From Bacteroidota bacterium (GTDB taxonomy: Bacteria > Bacteroidota > Bacteroidia > Bacteroidales > JACABE01): a DNA stretch of 32,470 bases. The notes under the pieces are model-generated. The model searched no databases, was not told the DNA's origin, and saw nothing but the letters and a program-made list of their open reading frames with translations. Both the position numbers and the translations under genes were made by a program. The DNA is taken from positions 1 to 32,470 of the forward strand of contig JACABE010000035.1 in NCBI GenBank assembly GCA_013377005.1, written 5' to 3'. Shown here piece after piece: positions 17,158 through 23,696 of the stretch (positions are counted from its first letter, which is position 1; each line of letters begins with the position of its first letter).

Positions 17158-18516
17158 ATGGAAAAATTAAGATATGAAAGACCGGTAATTAAAAAATTAG
17201 AAGCCGGTATGCCAAATAAATTTGGGCTAAGAACAGAATATACTCCAATGACACATATTGATGGTGTAGCTGTAAAAGATTTGGTAAAGGATTATGGTTC
17301 GCCTTTGTACGTGATTTCTGAAACAACTATCCGTTCAACTATTAATAAAGCTAAAAAAGCATTTACTACCCGTTATCCAAAAGTTCAGTTTGCCTGGAGT
17401 TATAAAACCAACTATCTGAATGCTGTTTGTAATGTTTTTCATCAGGAAGGTTCTTGGGCTGAAGTAGTTTCGGGTTTTGAATACGAAAAAGCTTTACGTA
17501 ATGGCGTAGATGGTAAAAAAATTATCTTCAATGGACCCGATAAAAGCGAAGCCGATTTACGAAAAGCAATCGAAAATGAATCTTTGATTCATATTGATCA
17601 TCTTGACGAATTGTATACTATTCTGGAAATTACCGAAACAATTGATAAACGTCCAAAAGTAGCTATTAGAGTGAATATGGATACAGGTACTTATCCTGTT
17701 TGGGATCGTTTCGGATTTAATTACGAAAATGGTCAGGCATGGGATGCTTTGAACAAAATTATGCGTTCAGGTAAACTGGAATTGGTTGGTTTGCATTGTC
17801 ATATCGGAACTTTTATGCTTGCAGCCAGTGCTTATGCTATTGCAGCAGGTAAATTAGCTGATCTTGCAATTGGAATCGAACAAAAATACAATCATTGCAT
17901 CAAATATATAGATATGGGTGGCGGATTTGCTTCAAAAAATACATTAAAAGGTTCTTATTTGCCTGGTTCTGATACCAATCCTACTTTTGATGATTTTGCT
18001 GAAGCCATCACAACTGCATTAATCAACAGTAATTTTAAGAACAACGAATTACCCACACTTATTTTAGAAACCGGGCGTGCATTGATTGACGAAGCAGGTT
18101 ATTTGATTGGAAGTGTAATTGCTAATAAACGTACTTCTTTGGGTAAACGTACTACTATTATTGATGTGGGGGTTAACTTATTGTTTACTGCTTTTTGGTA
18201 CGAACACAAAATGACACCTGCTCAGCCATTTACACATTATACGGAAACCTCACAGGTTTTTGGGCCTTTATGTATGAATATTGATGTAATTAGAGAAAAC
18301 ATTGATTTGCCACTATTAAATAAAGGCGATCAGGTGGTTATTTCTACTATTGGTGCTTACAATATGACGCAGTGGATGCAGTTTATTACCCTTCGACCGA
18401 ACATTGTGATGATTGATACTGAAGAAAAAGTGCATCTAGTTCGTGAAAACGAAAAGCTGGAAAGTATAACTGATCTGGAAAAAATGCCCGAACATTTAAA
18501 GAAATTTGATTTGTAA
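17158..18516 (+). CDS. type III PLP-dependent (LysA/ornithine decarboxylase-like) decarboxylase with leader-like N-terminus
   Basis: The 452-residue protein has the alanine-racemase-type PLP barrel: Lys83 in SYKTNYL, HCHIGTF (213-219), the phosphate-binding GGG (254-256) and ETGRALI (304-310). The C-terminal barrel has C372 and Y401 (GAYNMTQ). The usual 'GPxCDxxD' reads GPLCMNID here: the Asp after the Cys, which contacts substrate amines in ODC/DAPDC, is Met. The substrate is therefore probably not plain diaminopimelate. Residues 1-30 extend beyond the normal start and contain Y6-x2-P9 followed by I11, L14 and G17, close to the YxxPxL...G leader motif read by PqqD-like proteins. It lies 31 bp after the ATP-grasp gene. 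A terminator follows. Confidence 0.8.
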   Translation: MEKLRYERPVIKKLEAGMPNKFGLRTEYTPMTHIDGVAVKDLVKDYGSPLYVISETTIRSTINKAKKAFTTRYPKVQFAWSYKTNYLNAVCNVFHQEGSWAEVVSGFEYEKALRNGVDGKKIIFNGPDKSEADLRKAIENESLIHIDHLDELYTILEITETIDKRPKVAIRVNMDTGTYPVWDRFGFNYENGQAWDALNKIMRSGKLELVGLHCHIGTFMLAASAYAIAAGKLADLAIGIEQKYNHCIKYIDMGGGFASKNTLKGSYLPGSDTNPTFDDFAEAITTALINSNFKNNELPTLILETGRALIDEAGYLIGSVIANKRTSLGKRTTIIDVGVNLLFTAFWYEHKMTPAQPFTHYTETSQVFGPLCMNIDVIRENIDLPLLNKGDQVVISTIGAYNMTQWMQFITLRPNIVMIDTEEKVHLVRENEKLESITDLEKMPEHLKKFDL

Positions 18517-18540
18517 TAATCAGATTAACAATATTGCATC

Positions 18541-18579
18541 AAAAAAGCCGATGGCATTGATATGTTATCGGCTTTTATT
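18541..18579 (+). terminator. terminator of the PqqD/ATP-grasp/decarboxylase operon
   Basis: GCCGAT (18547-18552) pairs with ATCGGC (18567-18572), followed by TTTTATTTT. The first CRISPR repeat starts 6 bp later. There is therefore almost no room for a classical CRISPR leader on this side. Confidence 0.8.
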
Positions 18580-18584
18580 TTCTA

Positions 18585-20673
18585 GTTGTGATTTGCTTTT
18601 AAATTGTATCTTTGACATCTTATAAACAACGTTCCAAAGTTCCTTAATATGTGCTTTTTGGTTGTGATTTGCTTTTAAATTGTATCTTTGACATCTTATA
18701 AACAACAGCAGTATCAATATCAACTACAACCTGCCGTTGTGATTTGCTTTTAAATTGTATCTTTGACATCTTATAAACAACGATACTAATATTAATAATG
18801 CACCTGGGTGGGTTGTGATTTGCTTTTAAATTGTATCTTTGACATCTTATAAACAACTGTCACCATGTTTTTCTTGAACTCTTTCAGGTTGTGATTTGCT
18901 TTTAAATTGTATCTTTGACATCTTATAAACAACTGTGTTGGTATTACAAAGCAGTCATTATCGTTGTGATTTGCTTTTAAATTGTATCTTTGACATCTTA
19001 TAAACAACCTTCAAAATTTGGAGTATCAACACCTACAAGTTGTGATTTGCTTTTAAATTGTATCTTTGACATCTTATAAACAACAACTTATCACAATTCC
19101 GATCAGGTTGAAATGTTGTGATTTGCTTTTAAATTGTATCTTTGACATCTTATAAACAACAAGAAAATAGGCTTTTACCACGATGCTGTGTTGTGATTTG
19201 CTTTTAAATTGTATCTTTGACATCTTATAAACAACATATTTGCATCATATTTATAATACAAATAGTTGTGATTTGCTTTTAAATTGTATCTTTGACATCT
19301 TATAAACAACTAAAAAAATGCTCACTACACTCACTACATAGTTGTGATTTGCTTTTAAATTGTATCTTTGACATCTTATAAACAACGGTGGGTCTTTTAA
19401 TAGTAATTTCGCCCTCGTTGTGATTTGCTTTTAAATTGTATCTTTGACATCTTATAAACAACCTAAAAGTCTCTGTTCCTTGTTCAATTTTAGTTGTGAT
19501 TTGCTTTTAAATTGTATCTTTGACATCTTATAAACAACTGGTGGCAATAGCTCTAAAGCTATTCAGAAGTTGTGATTTGCTTTTAAATTGTATCTTTGAC
19601 ATCTTATAAACAACTTGACGATTTATACAATCGTTTTGCTGATTGTTGTGATTTGCTTTTAAATTGTATCTTTGACATCTTATAAACAACAAATATTCGG
19701 AATCTACAAAGGTAGCTATGTTGTGATTTGCTTTTAAATTGTATCTTTGACATCTTATAAACAACTAAGGGTGATGCAGGTGCGGCTGGTGCTAAGTTGT
19801 GATTTGCTTTTAAATTGTATCTTTGACATCTTATAAACAACTTATATTGAAGATTTAAGCAATATAAATTAGTTGTGATTTGCTTTTAAATTGTATCTTT
19901 GACATCTTATAAACAACACTAATATAACTATGCCACAATAACATAAGTTGTGATTTGCTTTTAAATTGTATCTTTGACATCTTATAAACAACATGAACGT
20001 AAGGATAATAAGGTTTCTCTGAGTTGTGATTTGCTTTTAAATTGTATCTTTGACATCTTATAAACAACCTTTTTCCCAGTAGCGTATGTATTTAGTAGTT
20101 GTGATTTGCTTTTAAATTGTATCTTTGACATCTTATAAACAACAATAACTATTAACACGTTAACTGTTGAAGAGTTGTGATTTGCTTTTAAATTGTATCT
20201 TTGACATCTTATAAACAACATGCCAATTATGAAATGCTTAAAAAGAGTGTTGTGATTTGCTTTTAAATTGTATCTTTGACATCTTATAAACAACGAAGCA
20301 ATATCCATCAATTGCAGCTTATATGTTGTGATTTGCTTTTAAATTGTATCTTTGACATCTTATAAACAACTTATTTGGGGTCAAGGTCCTGCATTTTACG
20401 GTTGTGATTTGCTTTTAAATTGTATCTTTGACATCTTATAAACAACACTACGAATCACTTAAATTGCTATTTATGAGTTGTGATTTGCTTTTAAATTGTA
20501 TCTTTGACATCTTATAAACAACCCCAACAAACAATTACAACAACAGAAACAAGTTGTGATTTGCTTTTAAATTGTATCTTTGACATCTTATAAACAACAT
20601 ATTGATAATCTGCTTTTGAAGATTCTAGTTGTGATTTGCTTTTAAATTGTATCTTTGACATCTTATAAACAAC
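18585..20673 (+). CRISPR. type II-C CRISPR array, 28 repeats of 46 bp, 27 spacers of 29-30 bp
   Basis: All repeats look identical by eye. Each begins GTTGTGATTTGCTTTTAAAT and ends ATCTTATAAACAAC. Repeat starts: 18585, 18661, 18736, 18812, 18888, 18963, 19039, 19115, 19190, 19265, 19341, 19417, 19493, 19569, 19645, 19720, 19796, 19872, 19947, 20023, 20098, 20174, 20249, 20325, 20401, 20477, 20553, 20628. All spacers differ. The plus strand is the crRNA strand, because the tracrRNA at 28868-28942 is complementary to repeat nt 2-8 and 12-23. Repeat nt 2-4 (TTG) and 23-30 (TATCTTTG) form a promoter with an 18-nt gap. Repeat nt 1-23 thus serve tracrRNA pairing, and the second half serves transcription start. 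A terminator follows at 20746. The absence of decayed repeats gives no hint of which end is older. Confidence 0.98.
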
Positions 20674-20745
20674 ATAGGTGGGGTTTATAGGTTCAAATTA
20701 AGAAAGTTAAGTGTGTTATTAGAATTGAAAAAAGATGTGCATTTA

Positions 20746-20782
20746 TAGCTCAAATCTGTAAGGTTTGGGCTATTTTTGTTTT
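20746..20782 (+). terminator. terminator of the CRISPR array transcript
   Basis: TAGCTCAAA (20746-20754) pairs with TTTGGGCTA (20764-20772, one G-T pair), followed by TTTTTGTTTT on the plus strand. It supports plus-strand transcription of the array and would stop transcripts before they enter cas2 from behind. Confidence 0.75.
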
Positions 20783-20805
20783 CTGAAATCTGGGTTTGTA
20801 TCTAT

Positions 20806-20840
20806 ATTCATCGGATGACTATAAAAGTCATCTGATGAAT
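20806..20840. repeat. REP-like palindrome pair between array and cas2
   Basis: ATTCATCGGATGACT (20806-20820) and AGTCATCTGATGAAT (20826-20840) are inverted copies with one mismatch and a 5-bp loop. The TCATCAGATGA core recurs at 22622-22687 and 23059-23124 around and inside the RAYT gene. It also makes a hairpin just downstream of the cas2 stop. Confidence 0.8.
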
Positions 20841-20849
20841 AGGAGAGGA

Positions 20850-21182
20850 CTAAAATAATTCTAATTGCTGCGGAGTGTCGGGTTTATTCTTGGGTTCTTT
20901 GCCTCTAAAGAGTTCTATCATCCCAAATTGTTTGTCGGTCAACGAAAAGATAATTACTTCGCCTCGTGGTGGTAATATGGTTTTTACTCTTTTTATATGT
21001 ACATCGGCATTTTCGCGACTGTTGCAGTGACGGATATAGATAGAGTATTGCATCATGGTATAGCCGTCTTTTTCCAATCCTTTATGGAAAAGACTATAGT
21101 TTTTCCTATCTTTTTTGGTTTCTGTAGGCAAATCAAAAAATACAAATACCCACATAATCTGATATTGGTTTAAACGATTCAT
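20850..21182 (-). CDS. cas2: CRISPR-associated protein Cas2
   Basis: Cas2 is the small structural partner of Cas1 in spacer integration. The 110-residue product has the ferredoxin-like start MNRLNQYQIMWVFVFFDLPT, with the conserved Asp in FFDLPT, and QYSIYIRHC. The start is set at ATG 21182; an in-frame TTG lies one codon upstream. The C-terminal tail is disordered-looking and Pro/Lys-rich and ends exactly in QLELF, which matches the QLxLF sliding-clamp binding motif. It is separated from cas1 by a four-helix-bundle gene. Confidence 0.95.
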   Translation of the reverse strand: MNRLNQYQIMWVFVFFDLPTETKKDRKNYSLFHKGLEKDGYTMMQYSIYIRHCNSRENADVHIKRVKTILPPRGEVIIFSLTDKQFGMIELFRGKEPKNKPDTPQQLELF

Positions 21183-21197
21183 CAATATTAATGAAGG

Positions 21198-21660
21198 AAT
21201 GAAGGAATGAAGAAATTGAAAAATATTGGAATATGAATAGTAAAATATAGTTTTTGAAATTTATTCATTTTATAAATTCTCTTTGGATGATTTTAATATT
21301 TTAGTCAATATTATTATAATTTCGTTACAATCGAATAATAGTGAATCGAATATAGCTTTGTCAATATATTCGCAATCAAATAAAAGTCTTAACCAATAAT
21401 GTGTTTCTTTGGCTTCTTTGAGTGAAATGGATAGTTTAGCAATAAAGTCTTTTTTGCTCTGACCAGAGTTGGCTTCTTCTATGTTTGCACCCACCGAAGT
21501 ACCACTTTTTAATATCTGTTTAGATAATACATATTCTTTATGCTCTTTAATCAAATACTTGTTTAGCTTTACAATGCGAACAGCAAAAGAATATGATTTT
21601 TCTTTAATTATATTTTCTTTCATTTGTCAAATTTTTTCTCAATTTCTACATTCTTTCATT
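21198..21660. mobile_element. IVS-like element: four-helix-bundle gene flanked by inverted repeats
   Basis: A 22-bp segment at 21198-21219 (AATGAAGGAATG then AAGAAATTGA) recurs inverted at 21639-21660 with two mismatches. The pair encloses the gene at 21270-21623. Genes of this family were first known from intervening sequences in 23S rRNA, where flanking repeats form a stem. The right arm overlaps the last codons and stop of cas1, so insertion between cas1 and cas2 probably rewrote the Cas1 C-terminus. That it moves as a unit is inferred. Confidence 0.5.
21270..21623 (-). CDS. four helix bundle protein (23S rRNA intervening-sequence / S23 family)
   Basis: The 117-residue, mostly helical product has the family hallmarks: YSFAVRIVKLNKYL, LSKQILKSGTSVGANIEEANSGQSKKDFIAKLSISLKEAKETHYWLRLL and IIIILTKILKSS. 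The family forms four-helix bundles that oligomerise and has a basic face. It is common in Bacteroidota both in rRNA intervening sequences and as free-standing genes of unknown function. It is placed between cas1 and cas2 on the same strand and enclosed by inverted repeats. There is no evidence that it takes part in CRISPR adaptation; a passenger element is the simpler reading. Confidence 0.9.
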   Translation of the reverse strand: MKENIIKEKSYSFAVRIVKLNKYLIKEHKEYVLSKQILKSGTSVGANIEEANSGQSKKDFIAKLSISLKEAKETHYWLRLLFDCEYIDKAIFDSLLFDCNEIIIILTKILKSSKENL

Positions 21661-22597
21661 TCTCAATTATCATTATCGGATATAATATTTTGCGTGTTTC
21701 GCCCTCAAAACAACTCGCCAATGATGCGGTAGTGCGTTGCATACCTACCATCAGCGGGCTGCTCTTTTCATCTATTATAATATCAATTACCGGCAACTGC
21801 AACAATCTTATTTTAATCTCTTTCGTTAATTCTTCGGTATCGGGATTTTCTTTCAAAATTTCAATCACAATTTTATCTACATAAGGGCGATAAGGTTCCA
21901 TAATATCATCTGCCAAACAATAAGGATTGTATTTGTTGCGATGATGGATGCCCAATGCCAATAACATACCACTGGCAACCAACGAGCGGGCAACTACAGC
22001 TCTTAATATGGCATAACCATAATTCAACAGATTATTGGGTGGGTCTCCAAATCTTCGTCTTGTGAAGTTTTGGATGTGTTGAAACAGGTTTTCCCAATAA
22101 TAGGCTGCTGCTCTGCCTTCGTAATTATCAGGGTCGCCACTTCCAACACTATTTTCCCAATATTTCATCTTGTCGGCATTGATGCCTGTGCTTGCCAGCA
22201 ATATTCTTTGATTCCTTATTTTTGCCATTACGGTTTGTTGCCACAAATTCTTTATCAAAGGCAATGACGAATCAATCTGAAATCGCATTTTTTCGGTAAA
22301 TGTATGATGGGCATACATAGGTAGCATTAAGCCTTGTGGCAAATGCGATGCGTTGCAACTAACGATGGCTACATTATTGTCGGTAAGTGCGGCTATTAAT
22401 CCCGATGTTATAGTTATTTGTTGGTGGTCAATTACAATTACACCAATATCTTCGATAGGGATGCTGGCAACACTTTCTTTTTTAAATCTATCGGTAAGTG
22501 TATCGTTGTTTTCTACCTCAGGCAATTTTACAAGCAATTGGCTGTTTTCCAGATGAAGATAAGCCGGATTGCCAAAATAAAGCGTTCGTTTTATCAT
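21656..22597 (-). CDS. cas1: CRISPR-associated endonuclease Cas1 (type II)
   Basis: This is the integrase of new spacers. The 313-residue product has the type II Cas1 signature with metal ligands Glu160 (DNYEGRAAAYYW), His218/219 and Glu234 (GIHHRNKYNPYCLADDIMEPYRP). The N-terminal beta domain begins KRTLYFGNPAYLHLENSQLL. The C-terminal YPIMIIEK is encoded within the inverted-repeat arm of the adjacent four-helix-bundle element, so the native tail may have been altered. No csn2 or cas4 gene is present, which supports subtype II-C. A REP pair lies immediately upstream (22622-22687) and separates cas1 from the RAYT gene. Confidence 0.97.
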   Translation of the reverse strand: MIKRTLYFGNPAYLHLENSQLLVKLPEVENNDTLTDRFKKESVASIPIEDIGVIVIDHQQITITSGLIAALTDNNVAIVSCNASHLPQGLMLPMYAHHTFTEKMRFQIDSSLPLIKNLWQQTVMAKIRNQRILLASTGINADKMKYWENSVGSGDPDNYEGRAAAYYWENLFQHIQNFTRRRFGDPPNNLLNYGYAILRAVVARSLVASGMLLALGIHHRNKYNPYCLADDIMEPYRPYVDKIVIEILKENPDTEELTKEIKIRLLQLPVIDIIIDEKSSPLMVGMQRTTASLASCFEGETRKILYPIMIIEK

Positions 22598-22621
22598 AAT
22601 TTTTGTTTTGAATAATAACTA

Positions 22622-22687
22622 ACTCATCAGATGACTAATTGAATTATGTTTCTATAATAGGCTGTATTTTGAGGTCATCAGATGAGT
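22622..22687. repeat. REP pair (BIME-like) between cas1 and the RAYT gene
   Basis: ACTCATCAGATGACT (22622-22636) and GGTCATCAGATGAGT (22673-22687) are inverted relative to each other, with about 36 bp between. They share the TCATCAGATGA core with the copies at 20806 and 23059. RAYT transposases characteristically sit next to such paired palindromes. Confidence 0.75.
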
Positions 22688-22692
22688 ATATT

Positions 22693-23202
22693 TTAGATTC
22701 TTTTAAATAAGGAATATTCAATAGCCCTTTCTCTGTTAATCAGTTTTCCGTTTCTCAATCCACAGTAATCTTTGCAAGAAGAAAACTCCCAGTCTTCGGC
22801 ATTTTTAACCAAATTTGCTTTTACAGGATTATTATGTATATAATCAAAACAAAGTTGGGGGTATTCTCTTTCGGGAATGCTTAAATTCAGATACGTTCCG
22901 TAAGGAGAATTAAAATAAGAAGGTGTAATACTTTCGGCTTTTGTAAGACATTGGGCTTTTGTATGAGGCTTAAACAAGGATCCTGTTCTGTTTTCCTGAA
23001 TATTTATAGCACGAGTGTAAGAGCGAAGCAGCGTAGCAATGGATTTGGTTAACTGACTACTCATCTGATGACTTGGTTGTTCCTGCTTGTTACTCATCAG
23101 ATGACTTGAGGTCATCTGATGAGTGTCTTTAATATACACCAACAAATGAAAATGATTTGGCATTAACCCTGTCAAATAAGATTTGAATTTTCGTTGTTCC
23201 AT
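22693..23202 (-). CDS. REP-associated tyrosine transposase (RAYT), C-terminal part of an interrupted gene
   Basis: This is the 3' portion of a Y1 HUH transposase (IS200-like/TnpREP). It has the HUH motif in MPNHFHLLVYIKD, the catalytic-Tyr region LLRSYTRAINIQENRTGSLFK and the family block YIHNNPVKANLV. The first 13 codons come from the end of the inserted GIY-YIG element; native sequence starts at MPNHFH (ATG 23161-23163). The N-terminal 50 codons lie at 23479-23628, beyond the insertion. Residues 27-55 (THQMTSSHLMS...SHQMSSQ) are translated REP palindromes. If expressed, this truncated protein keeps both HUH and Tyr, but lacks the first strand of the fold and is probably inactive. Confidence 0.85.
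   Translation of the reverse strand: MEQRKFKSYLTGLMPNHFHLLVYIKDTHQMTSSHLMSNKQEQPSHQMSSQLTKSIATLLRSYTRAINIQENRTGSLFKPHTKAQCLTKAESITPSYFNSPYGTYLNLSIPEREYPQLCFDYIHNNPVKANLVKNAEDWEFSSCKDYCGLRNGKLINRERAIEYSLFKRI
23059..23124. repeat. three REP palindromes inside the RAYT coding sequence
   Basis: ACTCATCTGATGACT (23059-23073), ACTCATCAGATGACT (23092-23106) and GGTCATCTGATGAGT (23110-23124). The last two form a tight inverted pair. They stay in frame, adding a Ser/His/Met/Gln-rich insert between the HUH and Tyr regions of the transposase. Confidence 0.85.
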
Positions 23203-23478
23203 CCTTTTAATCTATTTTTTAAAAACATTTTGCCATAATGAGTTTTAAGATATTTTTCTCTATGAGTTGCGTCTTGTTGGTTTAAAGAACCTTCAAAATA
23301 GATTAAAATTAAAGGTCTTCTGTTTTTAGTAGATGCTACATATCCATTGCAGTGTTGTTCAAATCTTAATTTTAAATTTTCAGTATAACCTGTATAATTC
23401 AATCCATCTTTAAGACTCCTCAATACATAAACATAATAAAATTTATTCATATTGAAAATTTTAAATTATTTGACAGGG
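23167..23478 (-). mobile_element. 312-bp insertion element carrying a GIY-YIG gene
   Basis: The ends are perfect 13-bp inverted repeats, CCCTGTCAAATAA (23167-23179) and TTATTTGACAGGG (23466-23478), extending imperfectly to about 26 bp. They are flanked on both sides by TAA (23164-23166 and 23479-23481; TTA in gene orientation), a 3-bp target duplication. The element splits the RAYT gene between Leu50 and the MPNHFH motif. Deleting element plus one TAA (315 bp) restores an open frame of 206 codons reading WCL-MPNHFH. The only gene inside is the GIY-YIG frame, whose stop codon lies within the terminal repeat. Confidence 0.85.
23172..23450 (-). CDS. small GIY-YIG nuclease
   Basis: The 92-residue product is a single GIY-YIG domain: YYVYVLRS (GIY strand), NYTGYTENLKLRFEQHCNG (YIG strand and helix with the conserved Arg), then THREKYLKTHYGKMFLK. 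It belongs to the UPF0213/YhbQ-like single-domain group, which is abundant in Bacteroidota. Only 28 bp separate the ATG from the element's right end, and the stop TGA is part of the left terminal repeat. The gene therefore fills the element and has no room for its own promoter; expression would depend on the host gene. Whether the nuclease drives movement or is cargo is unknown. Confidence 0.88.
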   Translation of the reverse strand: MNKFYYVYVLRSLKDGLNYTGYTENLKLRFEQHCNGYVASTKNRRPLILIYFEGSLNQQDATHREKYLKTHYGKMFLKNRLKGWNNENSNLI

Positions 23479-23628
23479 TAAACACCAAGCCAGCACATCG
23501 GCATAAGGCAATATATGTTTCCTTATTTTCTGCAAAAAGTAAAGATAGTTTTCTCTATTAAAGAAAATCTTTTGCCTATTGTTCCCTTGGTTGTATATAT
23601 GGTATATATGTCCGCTTTCAAAATCCAT
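23479..23628 (-). pseudogene. RAYT transposase, N-terminal fragment
   Basis: There are fifty codons from ATG 23626-23628. They read MDFESGHIYHIYNQGNN..., then RQKIFFNRENYLYFLQKIR and ILPYADVLAWCL, the typical start of this transposase family in Bacteroidota. The frame runs straight into the inserted element and ends at a TAA inside it. Joined to the ATG at 23163 it gives the complete 206-residue RAYT. No base changes are needed for the join, so the insertion looks recent. Confidence 0.88.
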
Positions 23629-23657
23629 AAACGCTGTGTTTTTTGAGTTTGATTATT

Positions 23658-23692
23658 AAGTGGGAGTGCGACTCAAAGTCGCACTCCCACTT
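23658..23692. repeat. GC-rich perfect hairpin downstream of the HU-like gene
   Basis: AAGTGGGAGTGCGACT (23658-23673) and its exact complement (23677-23692) enclose a 3-nt loop. A T-rich run follows on the plus strand only. It may end transcription of the HU-like gene or be another dispersed palindrome. It is far richer in G+C than the neighbouring sequence. Confidence 0.75.
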
Positions 23693-23696
23693 TTAT

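Noticed and set aside
17158-18516. Diaminopimelate decarboxylase (LysA) of lysine synthesis
   Set aside because: N-terminal extension, CMNID in place of CDxxD and the PqqD-like/ATP-grasp context argue for a different substrate.
18644-20311. Several minus-strand open frames of 70-109 codons within the CRISPR array, each with a repeated protein motif
   Set aside because: The motif is just the translated CRISPR repeat; the frames have no independent coding character.
18585-20673. Transcription of the array from the cas2 side (minus strand)
   Set aside because: The tracrRNA anti-repeat pairs with the plus-strand repeat, the repeat promoter points to plus, and a plus-strand terminator follows the last repeat.
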